Shown piece by piece: positions 1 through 9,084 of a stretch of 64,000 bases of DNA (positions are counted from its first letter, which is position 1; each line of letters starts with the position of its first letter). The notes under the pieces were generated by a model that was not told the DNA's origin, ran no database searches, and saw only the letters and a list, made by a program, of their open reading frames with translations. This DNA is from Veillonella atypica KON (GTDB lineage: Bacteria; Bacillota; Negativicutes; Veillonellales; Veillonellaceae). The stretch covers positions 103,931-167,930 of the forward strand of contig NZ_PPDE01000001.1 of assembly GCF_002959915.1 (NCBI RefSeq), given 5' to 3'. A program made the position numbers and the translations under genes.

Positions 1-495
1 GCTAATATTGATCGCCTCGTTGGTGGTGCTGGTGAAGCTACAATTATCGCCCGTGTTGGTGAAGGTATCGTAACAACGGTAGGTTCTTCTGAAGAGCATA
101 CAGATGTATTGGAAAATCCAGATCACATTTCTCGTACTGTATTGGGTAAAGGCCTTGATGCGGGTACTGCATTCGAAATCTTATCCATTGATATCGCTGA
201 CGTAGACGTAGGACGTAACATTGGTGCTCAATTGCAAACAGACCAAGCGGAAGCAGATAAAAAAATCGCACAAGCTCGTGCCGAAGAACGCCGTGCTATG
301 GCAGTTGCTACAGAACAAGAAATGCGTGCTAAAACACAAGATATGCAAGCTAAGGTAGTGGAAGCACAAGCTGAAGTTCCTAAAGCATTGGCAGAAGCTT
401 TCAGAAACGGTAATCTCGGCGTTATGGATTACTACAATATGAATAATATTATTGCAGACACTAAGATGCGTGAGAATTTAGCAGATGGTGAATAG
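1..495 (+). CDS. floA: flotillin-like protein FloA, C-terminal part (5' end outside window)
   Basis: The reading frame is open from base 1, so only the last 164 residues are present. The segment has the FloA/UPF0365 C-terminal pattern: a short beta-rich stretch, then a long Ala/Glu/Gln-rich helix (about residues 80-130 of the visible part, with [12 protein letters not shown] and [15 protein letters not shown]) and a tail with [14 protein letters not shown]. In Firmicutes FloA is a membrane-associated scaffold that organises functional membrane microdomains. A small membrane protein gene starts 8 bases after the stop, suggesting co-transcription. Family assignment is firm; the N-terminal membrane hairpin cannot be seen. 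Confidence 0.9.
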   Translation, partial: ANIDRLVGGAGEATIIARVGEGIVTTVGSSEEHTDVLENPDHISRTVLGKGLDAGTAFEILSIDIADVDVGRNIGAQLQTDQAEADKKIAQARAEERRAMAVATEQEMRAKTQDMQAKVVEAQAEVPKALAEAFRNGNLGVMDYYNMNNIIADTKMRENLADGE

Positions 496-503
496 GAGTA
501 GCT

Positions 504-1052
504 ATGGACTCTATTTTGTCTACAGTACTATCGGCCTTTACGCATAATCCTATATTTGTTCTAGCTATAATTGCTTATATCGTGTTCTCCTTTTTGAAAA
601 GCTCAAAGACTGAAGATGCTGATGAGTATGAAACCTCAGGTGCTGAAAAGACTTGGGAGGATATGGAGCGTGAATACGGTATTTCTATTGAACGTAAAAT
701 AGAAGAACCTCCGGTTAATGCTACATCTAATGATGCTGTCTATCAGTCGTCTAATACTCAAATTTCTTATAATCAATCTGCAGAACAACCTAAAAAAGAG
801 CAATATAAACAACGAGAAGAACATAAAGTATCTACTAGTAAAACGGTTGCAGTTTCTACATTGACTGAGCGCCTAGCAGAATTTAAGCGCCAAAAAGCAA
901 TGGAAGAAGTAAAGATTCCTCTTGTTGATGTAGAGACTCATACGAAGCCTGTAACGAAGAAGGCTCGCAAGTCGCGTCATGATATTAAAGAAGGTATGAA
1001 ATGGGCTTTTATATTAGAAAAGCCGAAGGCATTGCGTCATAGGGTTCGATAA
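504..1052 (+). CDS. small membrane-anchored protein of unknown function, downstream of floA
   Basis: 182 residues. A single hydrophobic segment lies at about residues 15-31 (IFVLAIIAYIVFSFL), followed by an acidic region and then a long polar, Lys/Glu/Gln-rich tail ending in a basic stretch (KKARKSRHDIKEG, then KPKALRHRVR). It looks like an N-terminally anchored protein with a disordered cytoplasmic tail. I do not recognise the family. The 8-base gap after floA and the ribosome site AGGAG before ATG imply one operon, so a role with the flotillin scaffold is possible but only inferred. A strong terminator follows. Confidence 0.75.
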   Translation: MDSILSTVLSAFTHNPIFVLAIIAYIVFSFLKSSKTEDADEYETSGAEKTWEDMEREYGISIERKIEEPPVNATSNDAVYQSSNTQISYNQSAEQPKKEQYKQREEHKVSTSKTVAVSTLTERLAEFKRQKAMEEVKIPLVDVETHTKPVTKKARKSRHDIKEGMKWAFILEKPKALRHRVR

Positions 1053-1077
1053 TGTATATCTGTTCCTGATAAAGGCA

Positions 1078-1120
1078 GGGTTCCCAATGGTCACCGGGGT
1101 GACTATTGGGAACCCTTTTT
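1078..1120 (+). terminator. intrinsic terminator of the floA operon
   Basis: Near-perfect stem GGGTTCCCAATGGTCACC / GGTGACTATTGGGAACCC (one T-G wobble) with a GGG-type loop, followed directly by five T. It sits 25 bases after the stop codon of the membrane protein. Confidence 0.9.
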
Positions 1121-1209
1121 CTATTGCTAAGACTAAAACTAGCCTTTCATAATAAGTGTAATAGGTGTGTGGATATAGTTCGCCTAAATTATGTGAAAGG
1201 AGCGATTAT

Positions 1210-1932
1210 ATGTATCGCAGCGTACGAAATATTCCAAAACAATTATTAGAGAATCTATATGTTAAAGAGAAATGGACCTTACGAGACATTGCCGATTATA
1301 TTGGGTGTAGTGTAGATACAATTGTAAGGCGTATGCAGATGTATAAGATTGCGCGACGTGAAACGCGTAAAGATATCAATCGCGCAACCTTGGTAAATTT
1401 ATATGAAGTGAGTCATACGAGTATTGAAGCCTTGGCCCGTCGTTTTAATGTATCCACTGCGACCATATCTAATCGATTACATGAGTATGGACTGTTGTGT
1501 ACTCATGACCATTCTATACATAGTGTAGAACCAGATCGTATTAAAAAGGCTTATGAAAGTGGTAATAGTACAACTCGTATTGCCCATATGATGGGGCTTT
1601 CACGATGGAAGGTATTACATATCTTACATCACATGGGTGTCAATATACGCGGTGGGCGGCGTAAGGTGATGCCTATCGATGAAATGAGCTATTTATATAG
1701 CTATCATGGGTTGAGTACAAAGGATATAGGTATTGCCTATCAACTGCAAGCTAATACGGTTGCCTTATATTTACGAGAATCTGGTGTTGCTTTGCGTGGT
1801 AAACGGTTAGAGGTAGATACGAATGAGATTAGTAGATTACGGATGGAAGGATTATCCATTGCAGCTATCGCACGACAACTCGAATGTTCCCCGTCTGTTA
1901 TAAGAAACCGATTAAAGCAGCAACAATCTTAG
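1210..1932 (+). CDS. DNA-binding protein made of five tandem helix-turn-helix units
   Basis: 240 residues. ATG at 1210 is chosen because AAAGGAG stands 7 bases upstream; a longer in-frame start at 1165 lacks a site. The protein appears to consist almost only of repeated HTH units of about 45 residues. Cores are LRDIADYIGCSVDTIVRRM, IEALARRFNVSTATISNRL, TTRIAHMMGLSRWKVLHIL, TKDIGIAYQLQANTVALYL and IAAIARQLECSPSVIRNRL, each with the resolvase/Mor-like spacing and a following basic or aromatic turn. No catalytic, ligand or phosphoacceptor domain is visible. The gene stands alone between a terminator and a membrane permease. Probable sequence-specific regulator or nucleoid protein; its target is unknown. 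Confidence 0.8.
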   Translation: MYRSVRNIPKQLLENLYVKEKWTLRDIADYIGCSVDTIVRRMQMYKIARRETRKDINRATLVNLYEVSHTSIEALARRFNVSTATISNRLHEYGLLCTHDHSIHSVEPDRIKKAYESGNSTTRIAHMMGLSRWKVLHILHHMGVNIRGGRRKVMPIDEMSYLYSYHGLSTKDIGIAYQLQANTVALYLRESGVALRGKRLEVDTNEISRLRMEGLSIAAIARQLECSPSVIRNRLKQQQS

Positions 1933-2052
1933 TAAAGACGTAGTATAGTATGGTGTCGTATGGTAAATCTGTATAAACCTCAACTCATTCGGTATAGAAA
2001 TTTGTAGTTAATTACTATATACTTAGATTTATATGATGATGGGAGGTTTATT

Positions 2053-2991
2053 ATGTTCGAATATTTAACATTATTATTACCATTTTTACTGCTAGGGTTC
2101 ATCGCCGCCGGCCTATCTAGAATATCTGGTGTGGCGTTATCCATGATTATTGTACCAACCTTGTTGATTTGGGGCGCTACACCACTAGATGTGGTTGCGT
2201 TTATGCTCCTCTTTGTAGTGTATAATAATTTCACATCTGAAACACAAGATGTACGCCTTGATTACAAGGATCTCGTATTATTTCCTAAATGGCGCTTGTT
2301 AATTCCTTTAGTTTTGACGGTAGTTGGTACCTTCATTAATCCAGCTATTGGTATTGCTGTCTTTATGGCTTGCTTTGTATTGGAATTGCTAGCAACCGTG
2401 TTCAAACGCATTCCTGAACAGGAACGTCCTGCTGTTCATCGCGTTATTGTACTTTCCGTTCTCAGTGCTATTGTAACAGCTATTGGCGCCTATGTAGGTC
2501 CTACTATTAGTGGGGATTACTATTTTGGCTTAGTTGGTTTAGCCATCTTGGCCATTACTGCCTTTGCTTGGTATGCAGGCCGTAATCGAAATGCATTTAA
2601 AGGCATTTGGGAATTTATCTGGGTTGATTTCGGCATTTTGCTTGGTTTATTCGGTATTGAAAGCTCCAACTATCCATCTGGGTTGACTCGAGACTATAAG
2701 TGTTCTATGGATCGTATGCTACCAATGATTACTGTAGTAGGCGGTTATGCGGGATTGATGGTTATCTTTGGCGTATATGGCATGTTCTCATTGCCATCCT
2801 TTATTACAGCCATTGGTGCGGCTATTGGGATACGCATGCTTGGTTTGTATGAATTCCCTAAACGGGGCACCTTCTCTTACCTAGCAATTGGATTTGCTAT
2901 AGCTGCCGTTGTATGTTTATATCTCGTATCTCCTGTACCAACAGGATTTGATGCGGTCAATACGATTATGACCCAACCTATGGTTCAATAA
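2053..2991 (+). CDS. TauE/SafE-like integral membrane permease
   Basis: 312 residues with about eight to nine hydrophobic spans and short loops. The N-terminal half has the pattern FLLLGFIAAGLSRISGVALSMIIVPTLL typical in layout of the TauE/SafE (sulfite exporter / DUF81) family, and a second, similar half begins near residue 205. Such proteins carry small organic or sulfur anions across the cytoplasmic membrane. The substrate cannot be told from sequence. GGGAGG precedes ATG by 7 bases. Single gene, with no obvious operon partner. Family call is moderate; membrane location is sure. Confidence 0.65.
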   Translation: MFEYLTLLLPFLLLGFIAAGLSRISGVALSMIIVPTLLIWGATPLDVVAFMLLFVVYNNFTSETQDVRLDYKDLVLFPKWRLLIPLVLTVVGTFINPAIGIAVFMACFVLELLATVFKRIPEQERPAVHRVIVLSVLSAIVTAIGAYVGPTISGDYYFGLVGLAILAITAFAWYAGRNRNAFKGIWEFIWVDFGILLGLFGIESSNYPSGLTRDYKCSMDRMLPMITVVGGYAGLMVIFGVYGMFSLPSFITAIGAAIGIRMLGLYEFPKRGTFSYLAIGFAIAAVVCLYLVSPVPTGFDAVNTIMTQPMVQ

Positions 2992-3077
2992 AAGGTGAGT
3001 TTTATCATAGTATCAATCATCTAAACTTGTTAATGTGAGAGTAGATAGTTAACATAAACAATAAGGAGATGTGTATC

Positions 3078-3701
3078 GTGAAAGATAATACTACTGTTGA
3101 AGTACATTCTAATGAAGTTGTAGAGACGAGACCATTTCCGCCATTCTTGCCGAAGAATGCAACGGTTATGATGATGGGAACATTTCCACCAACATCTGAA
3201 AAGCGAGCCATGGAATTTCATTATCCGAATTTTCAAAATGATATGTGGCGTGTTTTCGGTTTGGTGTTCTTTGATGATAAAGAACATTTTAGAAAAGGGG
3301 AAGAAAAAGCATTTGATGCGGAAAAGCTTAAAGCTTTTTTATCTCAAATTGGTATAGCTTCTTGTCCAACGGTATTGAAAGCTATTCGTGAGCATGGTAA
3401 TGCATCTGATGCGTTTTTAAAGGTAGTTGAGCCCGTTCCTCTCGCTGACGTATTAGCACAAATACCAGATTGTACTCATATTGGTACAACAGGTGGCAAG
3501 GCTACAGAAATCTTACTTAGTTTATTACCTGAAAAGGTAAAACTACCTAAAACAGGAGAAACGATTCCTTTTGTTTATGAAGGTCGAGAACTTTCTTTGA
3601 CGCGTTTGCCATCTACCTCTAGAGCCTATCCGTTGAGTCTTGTGAAGAAGGCGGAGGCTTATAAAGCATTTTTTAAAGCTTGTGGATTAGAAACAAAATA
3701 A
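3078..3701 (+). CDS. uracil-DNA glycosylase superfamily protein (family 6 / hypoxanthine glycosylase-like)
   Basis: 207 residues from a GTG at 3078. AAGGAG (3063-3068) is 9 bases upstream, whereas the ATG at 3069 touches that site and cannot use it. Motif 1 MMMGTFPPTSEKR and motif 2 LPSTSRAYP match the fold's two DNA-binding/catalytic loops (GxxP and LPSTSP in single-strand or hypoxanthine glycosylases), with a Y/F-rich stretch FHYPNFQNDMWRVF between them as in the HDG branch. Expected role: excision of deaminated bases. It lies alone between a permease and a terminator. Exact base specificity is not readable. Confidence 0.7.
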   Translation: MKDNTTVEVHSNEVVETRPFPPFLPKNATVMMMGTFPPTSEKRAMEFHYPNFQNDMWRVFGLVFFDDKEHFRKGEEKAFDAEKLKAFLSQIGIASCPTVLKAIREHGNASDAFLKVVEPVPLADVLAQIPDCTHIGTTGGKATEILLSLLPEKVKLPKTGETIPFVYEGRELSLTRLPSTSRAYPLSLVKKAEAYKAFFKACGLETK

Positions 3702-3716
3702 TTGAATAATAGTAGG

Positions 3717-3776
3717 ATACCTTTGATGGTCTATTCTAACTGGTAAATTAGAGTAGAACCTATCAAAGGTATTTTT
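3717..3776 (+). terminator. terminator after the glycosylase gene
   Basis: Imperfect 23-bp stem: ATACCTTTGATGGT... pairs with ...ACCTATCAAAGGTAT, loop CTGGTAAA, then TTTTT. It starts 15 bases after the stop codon. Confidence 0.85.
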
Positions 3777-3883
3777 ATTATTAAAAATTTACGTAAATAG
3801 GTGATATGGTAATTCGCTTATTGTATATAAATCTATGAGATTAGTCATAATTAAAAGTGATAACAAAAACAACTTTTTAATTC

Positions 3884-3911
3884 TTGTTTTTTATGATGAG
3901 AGGTCTATAAT
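3884..3911 (+). promoter_or_regulatory. promoter of the MFS transporter gene
   Basis: -35 TTGTTT (3884-3889), 16-base spacer, -10 TATAAT (3906-3911). A 7-bp inverted repeat AAAACAA / TTGTTTT (about 3866-3890) overlaps the -35 and could be an operator. Confidence 0.55.
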
Positions 3912-3964
3912 TAACCAATGTCATTATATGGTTGACAAATATTTTAGATATAGGAGTTGATACT

Positions 3965-5215
3965 ATGGATAAGGCTAAGGAGGCCTTATGGACAAGATCA
4001 TTTGTCCTCGATACTTTGATTAATTTCTTAGTATTTTTGATTTATTATTTATTAATTGTTATTATTGCCGTAGTGGCAAAAGATAACCTTCACGCCACAG
4101 CCAGTCAAGCAGGCTTAGCTGTTGGTATATATATTATCGGTACCGTCGTGGCACGATTGTTAGCGGGACGCTTTATTAGTGTCTTAAGTTGCCGAAAGAT
4201 GCTGTACTTAGGTTTGTTTATTTATTTGGCTTCAACAGCCATGTACTTCTACACACCTAACTTGTTAATGCTCGATAGCGTTCGATTCATAAATGGTTTT
4301 GCTTACGGTATTACATCAACTGCAACAAGTACGATTATTGCTGCTATTATACCTCAATCTCGTCGTGGCGAAGGGATTAACTACTACGGTTTATCTACTT
4401 CTCTTGCTGCTGCAGTAGGTCCATTCTTAGGTATTTTAATGCTTCACAGTCTTGGCTATGATTTTATCATCGCATTCTGTGTTGCTCTTATCGTTATTTG
4501 TGGCATTGGCGCCGTAATTATGAAGTTTAAGGAGCCTAAGCTTGATATCGATTCTGAAGCTCATAAGGGCATTAAGATTTCCGATTATATTGAACCTCGT
4601 ATGAATTCTATTAGCCTTGTCTCTGTGCTTGTAGGCTTTGCATACTCTGGTGTTATCGGCTTTATGGCGGCCTATACAAAAGACTTAGATCTTATTATGG
4701 CAGGTACATTCTTCTTCGTTGTCTATGCCGTAGTGATCACTATTACAAGACCTTTACTTGGTATTCTATTTGATATGAAAGGGGAAAACTTCGTTTTATA
4801 TCCTTGTTTCGTATCTTTAGCGCTTGGTATTTTCTTACTATCCATTGCTCACTCTACATGGCTTGTACTTTTATCCGCCGTATTCGTCGGACTTGGATAT
4901 GGTACATTCATGTCAAATGGACAAGCGGTAACAGTTAAAATTGTACCGATTCACCGCATTGGTGTTGCTACATCAACATACTTTATCGCCTTGGATGTGG
5001 GCCTTGGCTTTGGTCCATATATCTTAGGTGCCATTAAAGAAGTTGTAGGTTATACAAGCATGTTCCATGTAACTGTTGTAGTAGCCCTTGTTGCCTTAGT
5101 TGCTTATTATTTATTCTATGGCCGTTATGTAGGCACAGATAAAGATCTTTCCATGAAAGCACGTGCTGAAGAAGAACAAATTAGAAATCGTAAACGTAAT
5201 GGTAAACTTGCATAA
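3965..5215 (+). CDS. major facilitator superfamily transporter
   Basis: 416 residues from ATG 3965, which has GGAG 8 bases upstream; the TTG at 3932 has no site. About twelve membrane spans. After the second span stands the MFS loop ARLLAGRFISVLSCRKML, a degenerate form of the GxLaDrxGrrk motif, and a matching loop RPLLGILFDMKGENF lies in the second half. This is the general drug/metabolite exporter layout; the substrate is unknown. The gene is followed by a terminator shared with convergent pepT. Confidence 0.8.
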   Translation: MDKAKEALWTRSFVLDTLINFLVFLIYYLLIVIIAVVAKDNLHATASQAGLAVGIYIIGTVVARLLAGRFISVLSCRKMLYLGLFIYLASTAMYFYTPNLLMLDSVRFINGFAYGITSTATSTIIAAIIPQSRRGEGINYYGLSTSLAAAVGPFLGILMLHSLGYDFIIAFCVALIVICGIGAVIMKFKEPKLDIDSEAHKGIKISDYIEPRMNSISLVSVLVGFAYSGVIGFMAAYTKDLDLIMAGTFFFVVYAVVITITRPLLGILFDMKGENFVLYPCFVSLALGIFLLSIAHSTWLVLLSAVFVGLGYGTFMSNGQAVTVKIVPIHRIGVATSTYFIALDVGLGFGPYILGAIKEVVGYTSMFHVTVVVALVALVAYYLFYGRYVGTDKDLSMKARAEEEQIRNRKRNGKLA

Positions 5216-5256
5216 AATGATGTTTGACATTGGGTATACAATTTTATAGAGTAATA

Positions 5257-5295
5257 AAAAATGACTATTCGAGCAGTTGCTCGGATAGTCATTTT
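5257..5295. terminator. bidirectional terminator between the MFS gene and pepT
   Basis: AAAATGACTAT-CGAGCA / TGCTCG-ATAGTCATTTT hairpin with A-run and T-run on opposite sides, lying between two convergent genes. Confidence 0.85.
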
Positions 5296-5309
5296 GCTAT
5301 CTTATAGTA

Positions 5310-6533
5310 TTATTTTTCGATATTTACAATGTTGACGATAACTTCAACAGCTTTTTTCATATCGTCGATACATGCAAATTCATGACGACCATGGAGATTT
5401 TCTACACCAGTAAAAATATTAGGTGTTGGAATGCCCATAAAAGAAATTTTAGAGCCATCGGTACCGCCACGAATAGGATCGCAGATAGGTGTGATACCTG
5501 CTTTTTCCATGGCTGCTTTGGCTACGTTTACACATTCCATGTTGTCTTTGATGATATCGTACATATTGTAATATTGATCTTTTACGGAGACTTCGCAAAC
5601 TTCACGGCCATAGATTTCATTTAATGTTTGACCTGCTTGTAGGAAAAATGCTTTTTTCGCTTCGAACAATTCTTTGTCATGGTCGCGGATGATGTAGTTC
5701 ATCTTACCAGTATCTACTTGTGTTTCCATGCTCATGAGCATAAAGAAACCTTGACGACCACAAGTGTGTTCAGGAACGGCCGCCCCAGGTAATAACGCGT
5801 CAAATTGCATAGCCAGTTTAGCACAGTTAATCATGATACCCTTTGCTGTACCCGTGTGAACCGATACGCCTTTGAGCGTTACAGTACCGCCAGCCGCATT
5901 GAATGTTTCATACTCGAGTTGACCTAGGCTTTCACCATCAATCGTATAGGCAAAGTCCACAGGGAATTGTTTCACATCAAAGTGATCTGCGCCAGTACCA
6001 ATTTCTTCATCAGGGCCAAAGGCACACATGATTTTACCGTGTTTGATTTCTGGGTGAGCCACGAGATAGGAGAGGGCTTCCATAATTTCGCAGATGCCAG
6101 CCTTGTCGTCACCGCCGAGTAGTGTGAGACCATCTGTTACGACCAAGGACTTACCAATATAGTTCTTTAAATTAGGAAAATCTGTACGACGTGTGAAAAT
6201 TTGATGTTCTTCGTTGAGGCAAATATCGTTGCCATCATAGTTTTCAATGATGCGTGGCTTAATATTTTCTGCGTTATAGTCGGCCGTATCCATATGGGCG
6301 ATAAAACCAATGGAAGGGGCCTTTGCATCTGTGTTAGCATTTAATGTACCGATGACAAATCCGTTTTCTCGATTGTAGATGACCTCATCAAGACCAATTG
6401 CTTTCAAATCAGGAACAAGCACATTGGTAGCAAAATCAACTTGCGTTTGCGTACTGGGAATCGTTGTACTTTCCTCGTTAGACCGTGTATTTATGCTTGT
6501 GTAGCGTACAAAACGTTCAACCATTGGTTCCAT
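5310..6533 (-). CDS. pepT: peptidase T (tripeptide aminopeptidase)
   Basis: 407 residues, usual length for PepT. This is a cytosolic di-zinc M20 peptidase that removes the N-terminal residue of tripeptides. Metal and catalytic residues are visible: H80 and D82 in IAHMDTAD, D142 in GGDDKAG, E176/E177 in GPDEEIGTG, D199 in TIDGE, and the C-terminal His in NLHGRHEF. AGGAGG lies just upstream of ATG. It is divergent from the OPT oligopeptide transporter, which fits a peptide uptake-and-hydrolysis pair. Confidence 0.96.
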   Translation of the reverse strand: MEPMVERFVRYTSINTRSNEESTTIPSTQTQVDFATNVLVPDLKAIGLDEVIYNRENGFVIGTLNANTDAKAPSIGFIAHMDTADYNAENIKPRIIENYDGNDICLNEEHQIFTRRTDFPNLKNYIGKSLVVTDGLTLLGGDDKAGICEIMEALSYLVAHPEIKHGKIMCAFGPDEEIGTGADHFDVKQFPVDFAYTIDGESLGQLEYETFNAAGGTVTLKGVSVHTGTAKGIMINCAKLAMQFDALLPGAAVPEHTCGRQGFFMLMSMETQVDTGKMNYIIRDHDKELFEAKKAFFLQAGQTLNEIYGREVCEVSVKDQYYNMYDIIKDNMECVNVAKAAMEKAGITPICDPIRGGTDGSKISFMGIPTPNIFTGVENLHGRHEFACIDDMKKAVEVIVNIVNIEK

Positions 6534-6651
6534 AATAAGCCTCCTTGAGAGAATGTATTGAATATATAATTGGTTGATACCATAGTTAGACCTATTTAGC
6601 CTATATATCTTAATTGTAGACTAGTAGTACATAAAATGCAAAGTCTATCGG

Positions 6652-6683
6652 TGCATAATGTGTAAAAATATTCGTATTATGCA
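6652..6683. promoter_or_regulatory. perfect dyad in the pepT / OPT divergent region
   Basis: TGCATAAT (6652-6659) and ATTATGCA (6676-6683) form a perfect 8-bp inverted repeat, spaced for two turns of DNA, between divergent pepT and the OPT gene. An ATAAAATGCA half-like site lies 15 bases to the left. A probable -35/-10 for the OPT gene (TTGAAT, 17 bases, TAGTAT) follows at about 6693-6721. The binding protein is unknown. Confidence 0.45.
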
Positions 6684-6769
6684 TATAAAGCAATTGAATC
6701 GTATATAATGCCGTGATAGTATAAAGGTGGATAGATATACGTTTGTGTTTTTTATGAGGAGGTTTTACT

Positions 6770-8710
6770 ATGTCGGACGAAACTCGTTCTATTCCGCCCG
6801 TAGAACCGGTACTTGATCCTAAAAAGGACTACGAAGAAATTAATTCATACGTAGTATTTTGGGGCCTGTTCTATGCAGCAATCTTTACACTGGCTGTTGG
6901 CTATCTATGTTTGAAAATTGGTCAAACAGTAGATGCCTTTGCTCCAGTATCTGTACTTGCCATGGGTACAGCAGTTATTTTGAAACGGAAAAATGCGTTT
7001 GCTGAAACCGTACACATTCAAGCAATCGCCAGCTCTAGTACAAACACATTAGCTGGGGCTATGTTCTTCTTGCCAGCCCTTTACATTTGGGGTGTAACAG
7101 ATGTAACCTTTACACAAATGGCAATTCCAATTATTCTCGGTGGCGTACTTGGTGTTCTATTATGCGTTATGTTCCGTCGCTATTTTGTAGAAGAAATGCA
7201 CTATGTGTATCCATTCCCAAGCGGTCGCGCTGCAGCTGAAGTATTGATGAGTAATGAAGGTAGTAAAGCTAAATTGATGTTAGGTTCTGGCCTTATTGCT
7301 CTCGTATATGACTTTATTCTAAACAGCCTTGGCTGGTGGGAAGAGGTCATTCGTACAGCTACGTTTAAATGGGGCGCTGCCTTAGCAGACCAAACTAAAT
7401 TGACGGCTGCCGTAGACACTGATGCAGCGTTGCTCGGTCTTGGTTACTTTACAGGCCTTCGCTATGCAGCGATTATTGCAGCGGGCTCCTTCTTCTCTTG
7501 GTTCGTATGTATTCCAATTGTATACTTCTTAGCGCCAGAACATGTGATGCACATCAATGGTCAATCTGTATTTTTAGCGGATGCTCCAATTCGTAAGGTA
7601 TTCCTTGATTATGTGCGTCATATTGGTATCGGTATGCTTGCTATGGCCGGCATCATTGGTCTTTTGAGCATGTCTAAGGTGGTTGGCAGCGTTGTTAAAA
7701 AAGCAGTTTTAGATATATTCACATCCAAAACTACAGAAGTTAACTTGCTCCGTACGCAACGTGATGTTCCTACATCTTGGATTGGTGCAGGCATCTTGTT
7801 ATGTACTGTGTTATTTGCCGTATACTTCCACTTTATGTATTCTGAAAGCCTCGCGCAAACAGGCGTAGCCTTCTTAATCGTTCTAATTATGTCCTTCTTA
7901 CTTGCTGTAGTAGGTATTAGCTCTATTGCGTATACTGGTACAGAACCGGTATCCGGTATGACAATCTTTATGATTATCATTTCTGCTGTATGCTTAACAG
8001 CTGCTGGTATGACTGGTAAAGTCGGCATGATTGCAGTCCTCATGATGGCATCCTTTATCGGTACAACCATCGGTATGGCCGGTAACTTTATGTCAGAACT
8101 TAAGGTAGCGCACATGACAGGTGCTACACCTAAAAAAATGGAACAATGGCAAATCGTTGGTACCATTCTCTGTGCTGTACTTTCTGTAGGTGTCATGATC
8201 TTATTAAATGGTGCCTATGGTTTCGTAGGGGACCATGCATTGAATGCTCCTCAAGCGAATGCAATGGCTGCTATCATTGAACCTATGATGACTGGTGGTA
8301 GTGCACAATGGCCTTTATACATGGCAGGCGCATTGTTTGCAATCATCTTATGGATGGTGAAAGTTCCACCGTTGGCATTTGCATTAGGTACATATCTACC
8401 TATGGAAATCAACACCCCATTACTAGTTGGTGGTCTGATTGCATACTTTGTACAAAATAGTACAAACGATAAAGCGTTGGCAGACCTTCGCTTCTCCAAA
8501 GGTAGTACAATTGCATCTGGTCTTGTAGCCGGTGGTGCTATTGGTTCCTTGTTCAGTGCCGTACTTCGTATTGCAGGTATTGATGTATTTGCTCAAGAAT
8601 GGGTAGAAACACCAGAAGCAACATACCTCAGTATTGTAATGTACTTGTTACTCTGTGCATTCTTGTACAAGGTAGCTATGTACATTAAAGCTAAAAAAAC
8701 AGCTAAATAA
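6770..8710 (+). CDS. OPT family oligopeptide transporter
   Basis: 646 residues, about fifteen membrane spans. The N-terminal cytosolic stretch runs into YVVFWGLFYAAIFTLAVGYL, then the OPT-type loop VHIQAIASSSTNTLAG and FPSGRAAAEVL. These match the bacterial OPT/YSL branch that brings in oligopeptides (or metal-peptide chelates) by proton symport. GAGGAGG precedes ATG. Divergent from pepT, whose product could hydrolyse the imported peptides. Length and topology are normal for the family. Confidence 0.9.
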   Translation: MSDETRSIPPVEPVLDPKKDYEEINSYVVFWGLFYAAIFTLAVGYLCLKIGQTVDAFAPVSVLAMGTAVILKRKNAFAETVHIQAIASSSTNTLAGAMFFLPALYIWGVTDVTFTQMAIPIILGGVLGVLLCVMFRRYFVEEMHYVYPFPSGRAAAEVLMSNEGSKAKLMLGSGLIALVYDFILNSLGWWEEVIRTATFKWGAALADQTKLTAAVDTDAALLGLGYFTGLRYAAIIAAGSFFSWFVCIPIVYFLAPEHVMHINGQSVFLADAPIRKVFLDYVRHIGIGMLAMAGIIGLLSMSKVVGSVVKKAVLDIFTSKTTEVNLLRTQRDVPTSWIGAGILLCTVLFAVYFHFMYSESLAQTGVAFLIVLIMSFLLAVVGISSIAYTGTEPVSGMTIFMIIISAVCLTAAGMTGKVGMIAVLMMASFIGTTIGMAGNFMSELKVAHMTGATPKKMEQWQIVGTILCAVLSVGVMILLNGAYGFVGDHALNAPQANAMAAIIEPMMTGGSAQWPLYMAGALFAIILWMVKVPPLAFALGTYLPMEINTPLLVGGLIAYFVQNSTNDKALADLRFSKGSTIASGLVAGGAIGSLFSAVLRIAGIDVFAQEWVETPEATYLSIVMYLLLCAFLYKVAMYIKAKKTAK

Positions 8711-8739
8711 CATGAATCCTCTCTAAGAGGATTATGAAT

Positions 8740-8777
8740 AACGCTCTCTATGAATACAATTCGTAGAGAGCGTTTTT
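8740..8777 (+). terminator. terminator of the OPT gene
   Basis: AACGCTCTCTATGAA / TTCGTAGAGAGCGTT stem with short loop and T5. A smaller ATCCTCT/AGAGGAT hairpin lies just before it. Confidence 0.88.
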
Positions 8778-8858
8778 ATATGGAGATGACTTGGGGATTG
8801 TCTTAGATATATAGATATAATCTATATTAAATAAAACATATTTATATAGTAGGAATTA

Positions 8859-8887
8859 TTGACCTAGGATATATATAGTGATATGAT
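8859..8887 (+). promoter_or_regulatory. consensus-like promoter ahead of the truncated binding-protein relic
   Basis: TTGACC (8859-8864), 17-base spacer, TATGAT (8882-8887). It now stands directly before an N-terminally deleted coding remnant, and probably drives the methyltransferase gene that follows. Confidence 0.6.
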
Positions 8888-8889
8888 AT

Positions 8890-9084
8890 GTTTATGTTAT
8901 CATTGCTAAAGTAACCGGTGAAGACTATGATGCGGCGCCACTCGGTATTGCTGTGAAAAAAGGTAATACGGAGTTACTTGGTAAAATAAATGATGGATTA
9001 GCCAAAATTAAGGCTAATGGTAAATATGCAGAGATTTATAAAAAGTGGTTTGGTAAAGAACCACCTGCAGAAGATTTGAAATAG
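8890..9084 (+). pseudogene. C-terminal remnant of an amino-acid ABC transporter binding protein
   Basis: The frame ending at TAG 9082-9084 reads VIIAKVTGEDYDAAPLGIAV, then KKGNTELLGKIN, LAKIKANGKYAEIYKKWFG and a short tail. This is the unmistakable last 60 or so residues of a periplasmic-binding-protein family 3 member (GlnH/FliY type). There is no start codon, no ribosome site and no room for the missing N-terminal three quarters; an in-frame TGA lies at 8884. It looks like an internal deletion that fused the old promoter to the gene's end. Its stop lies within the ribosome-site region of the next gene. Confidence 0.8.

Noticed and set aside
7618..8196. Long open frame antisense to the OPT transporter (192 codons)
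   Set aside because: It lies wholly inside a well-supported gene, has no ribosome site, and its composition mirrors the transporter codons. Treated as a shadow frame.
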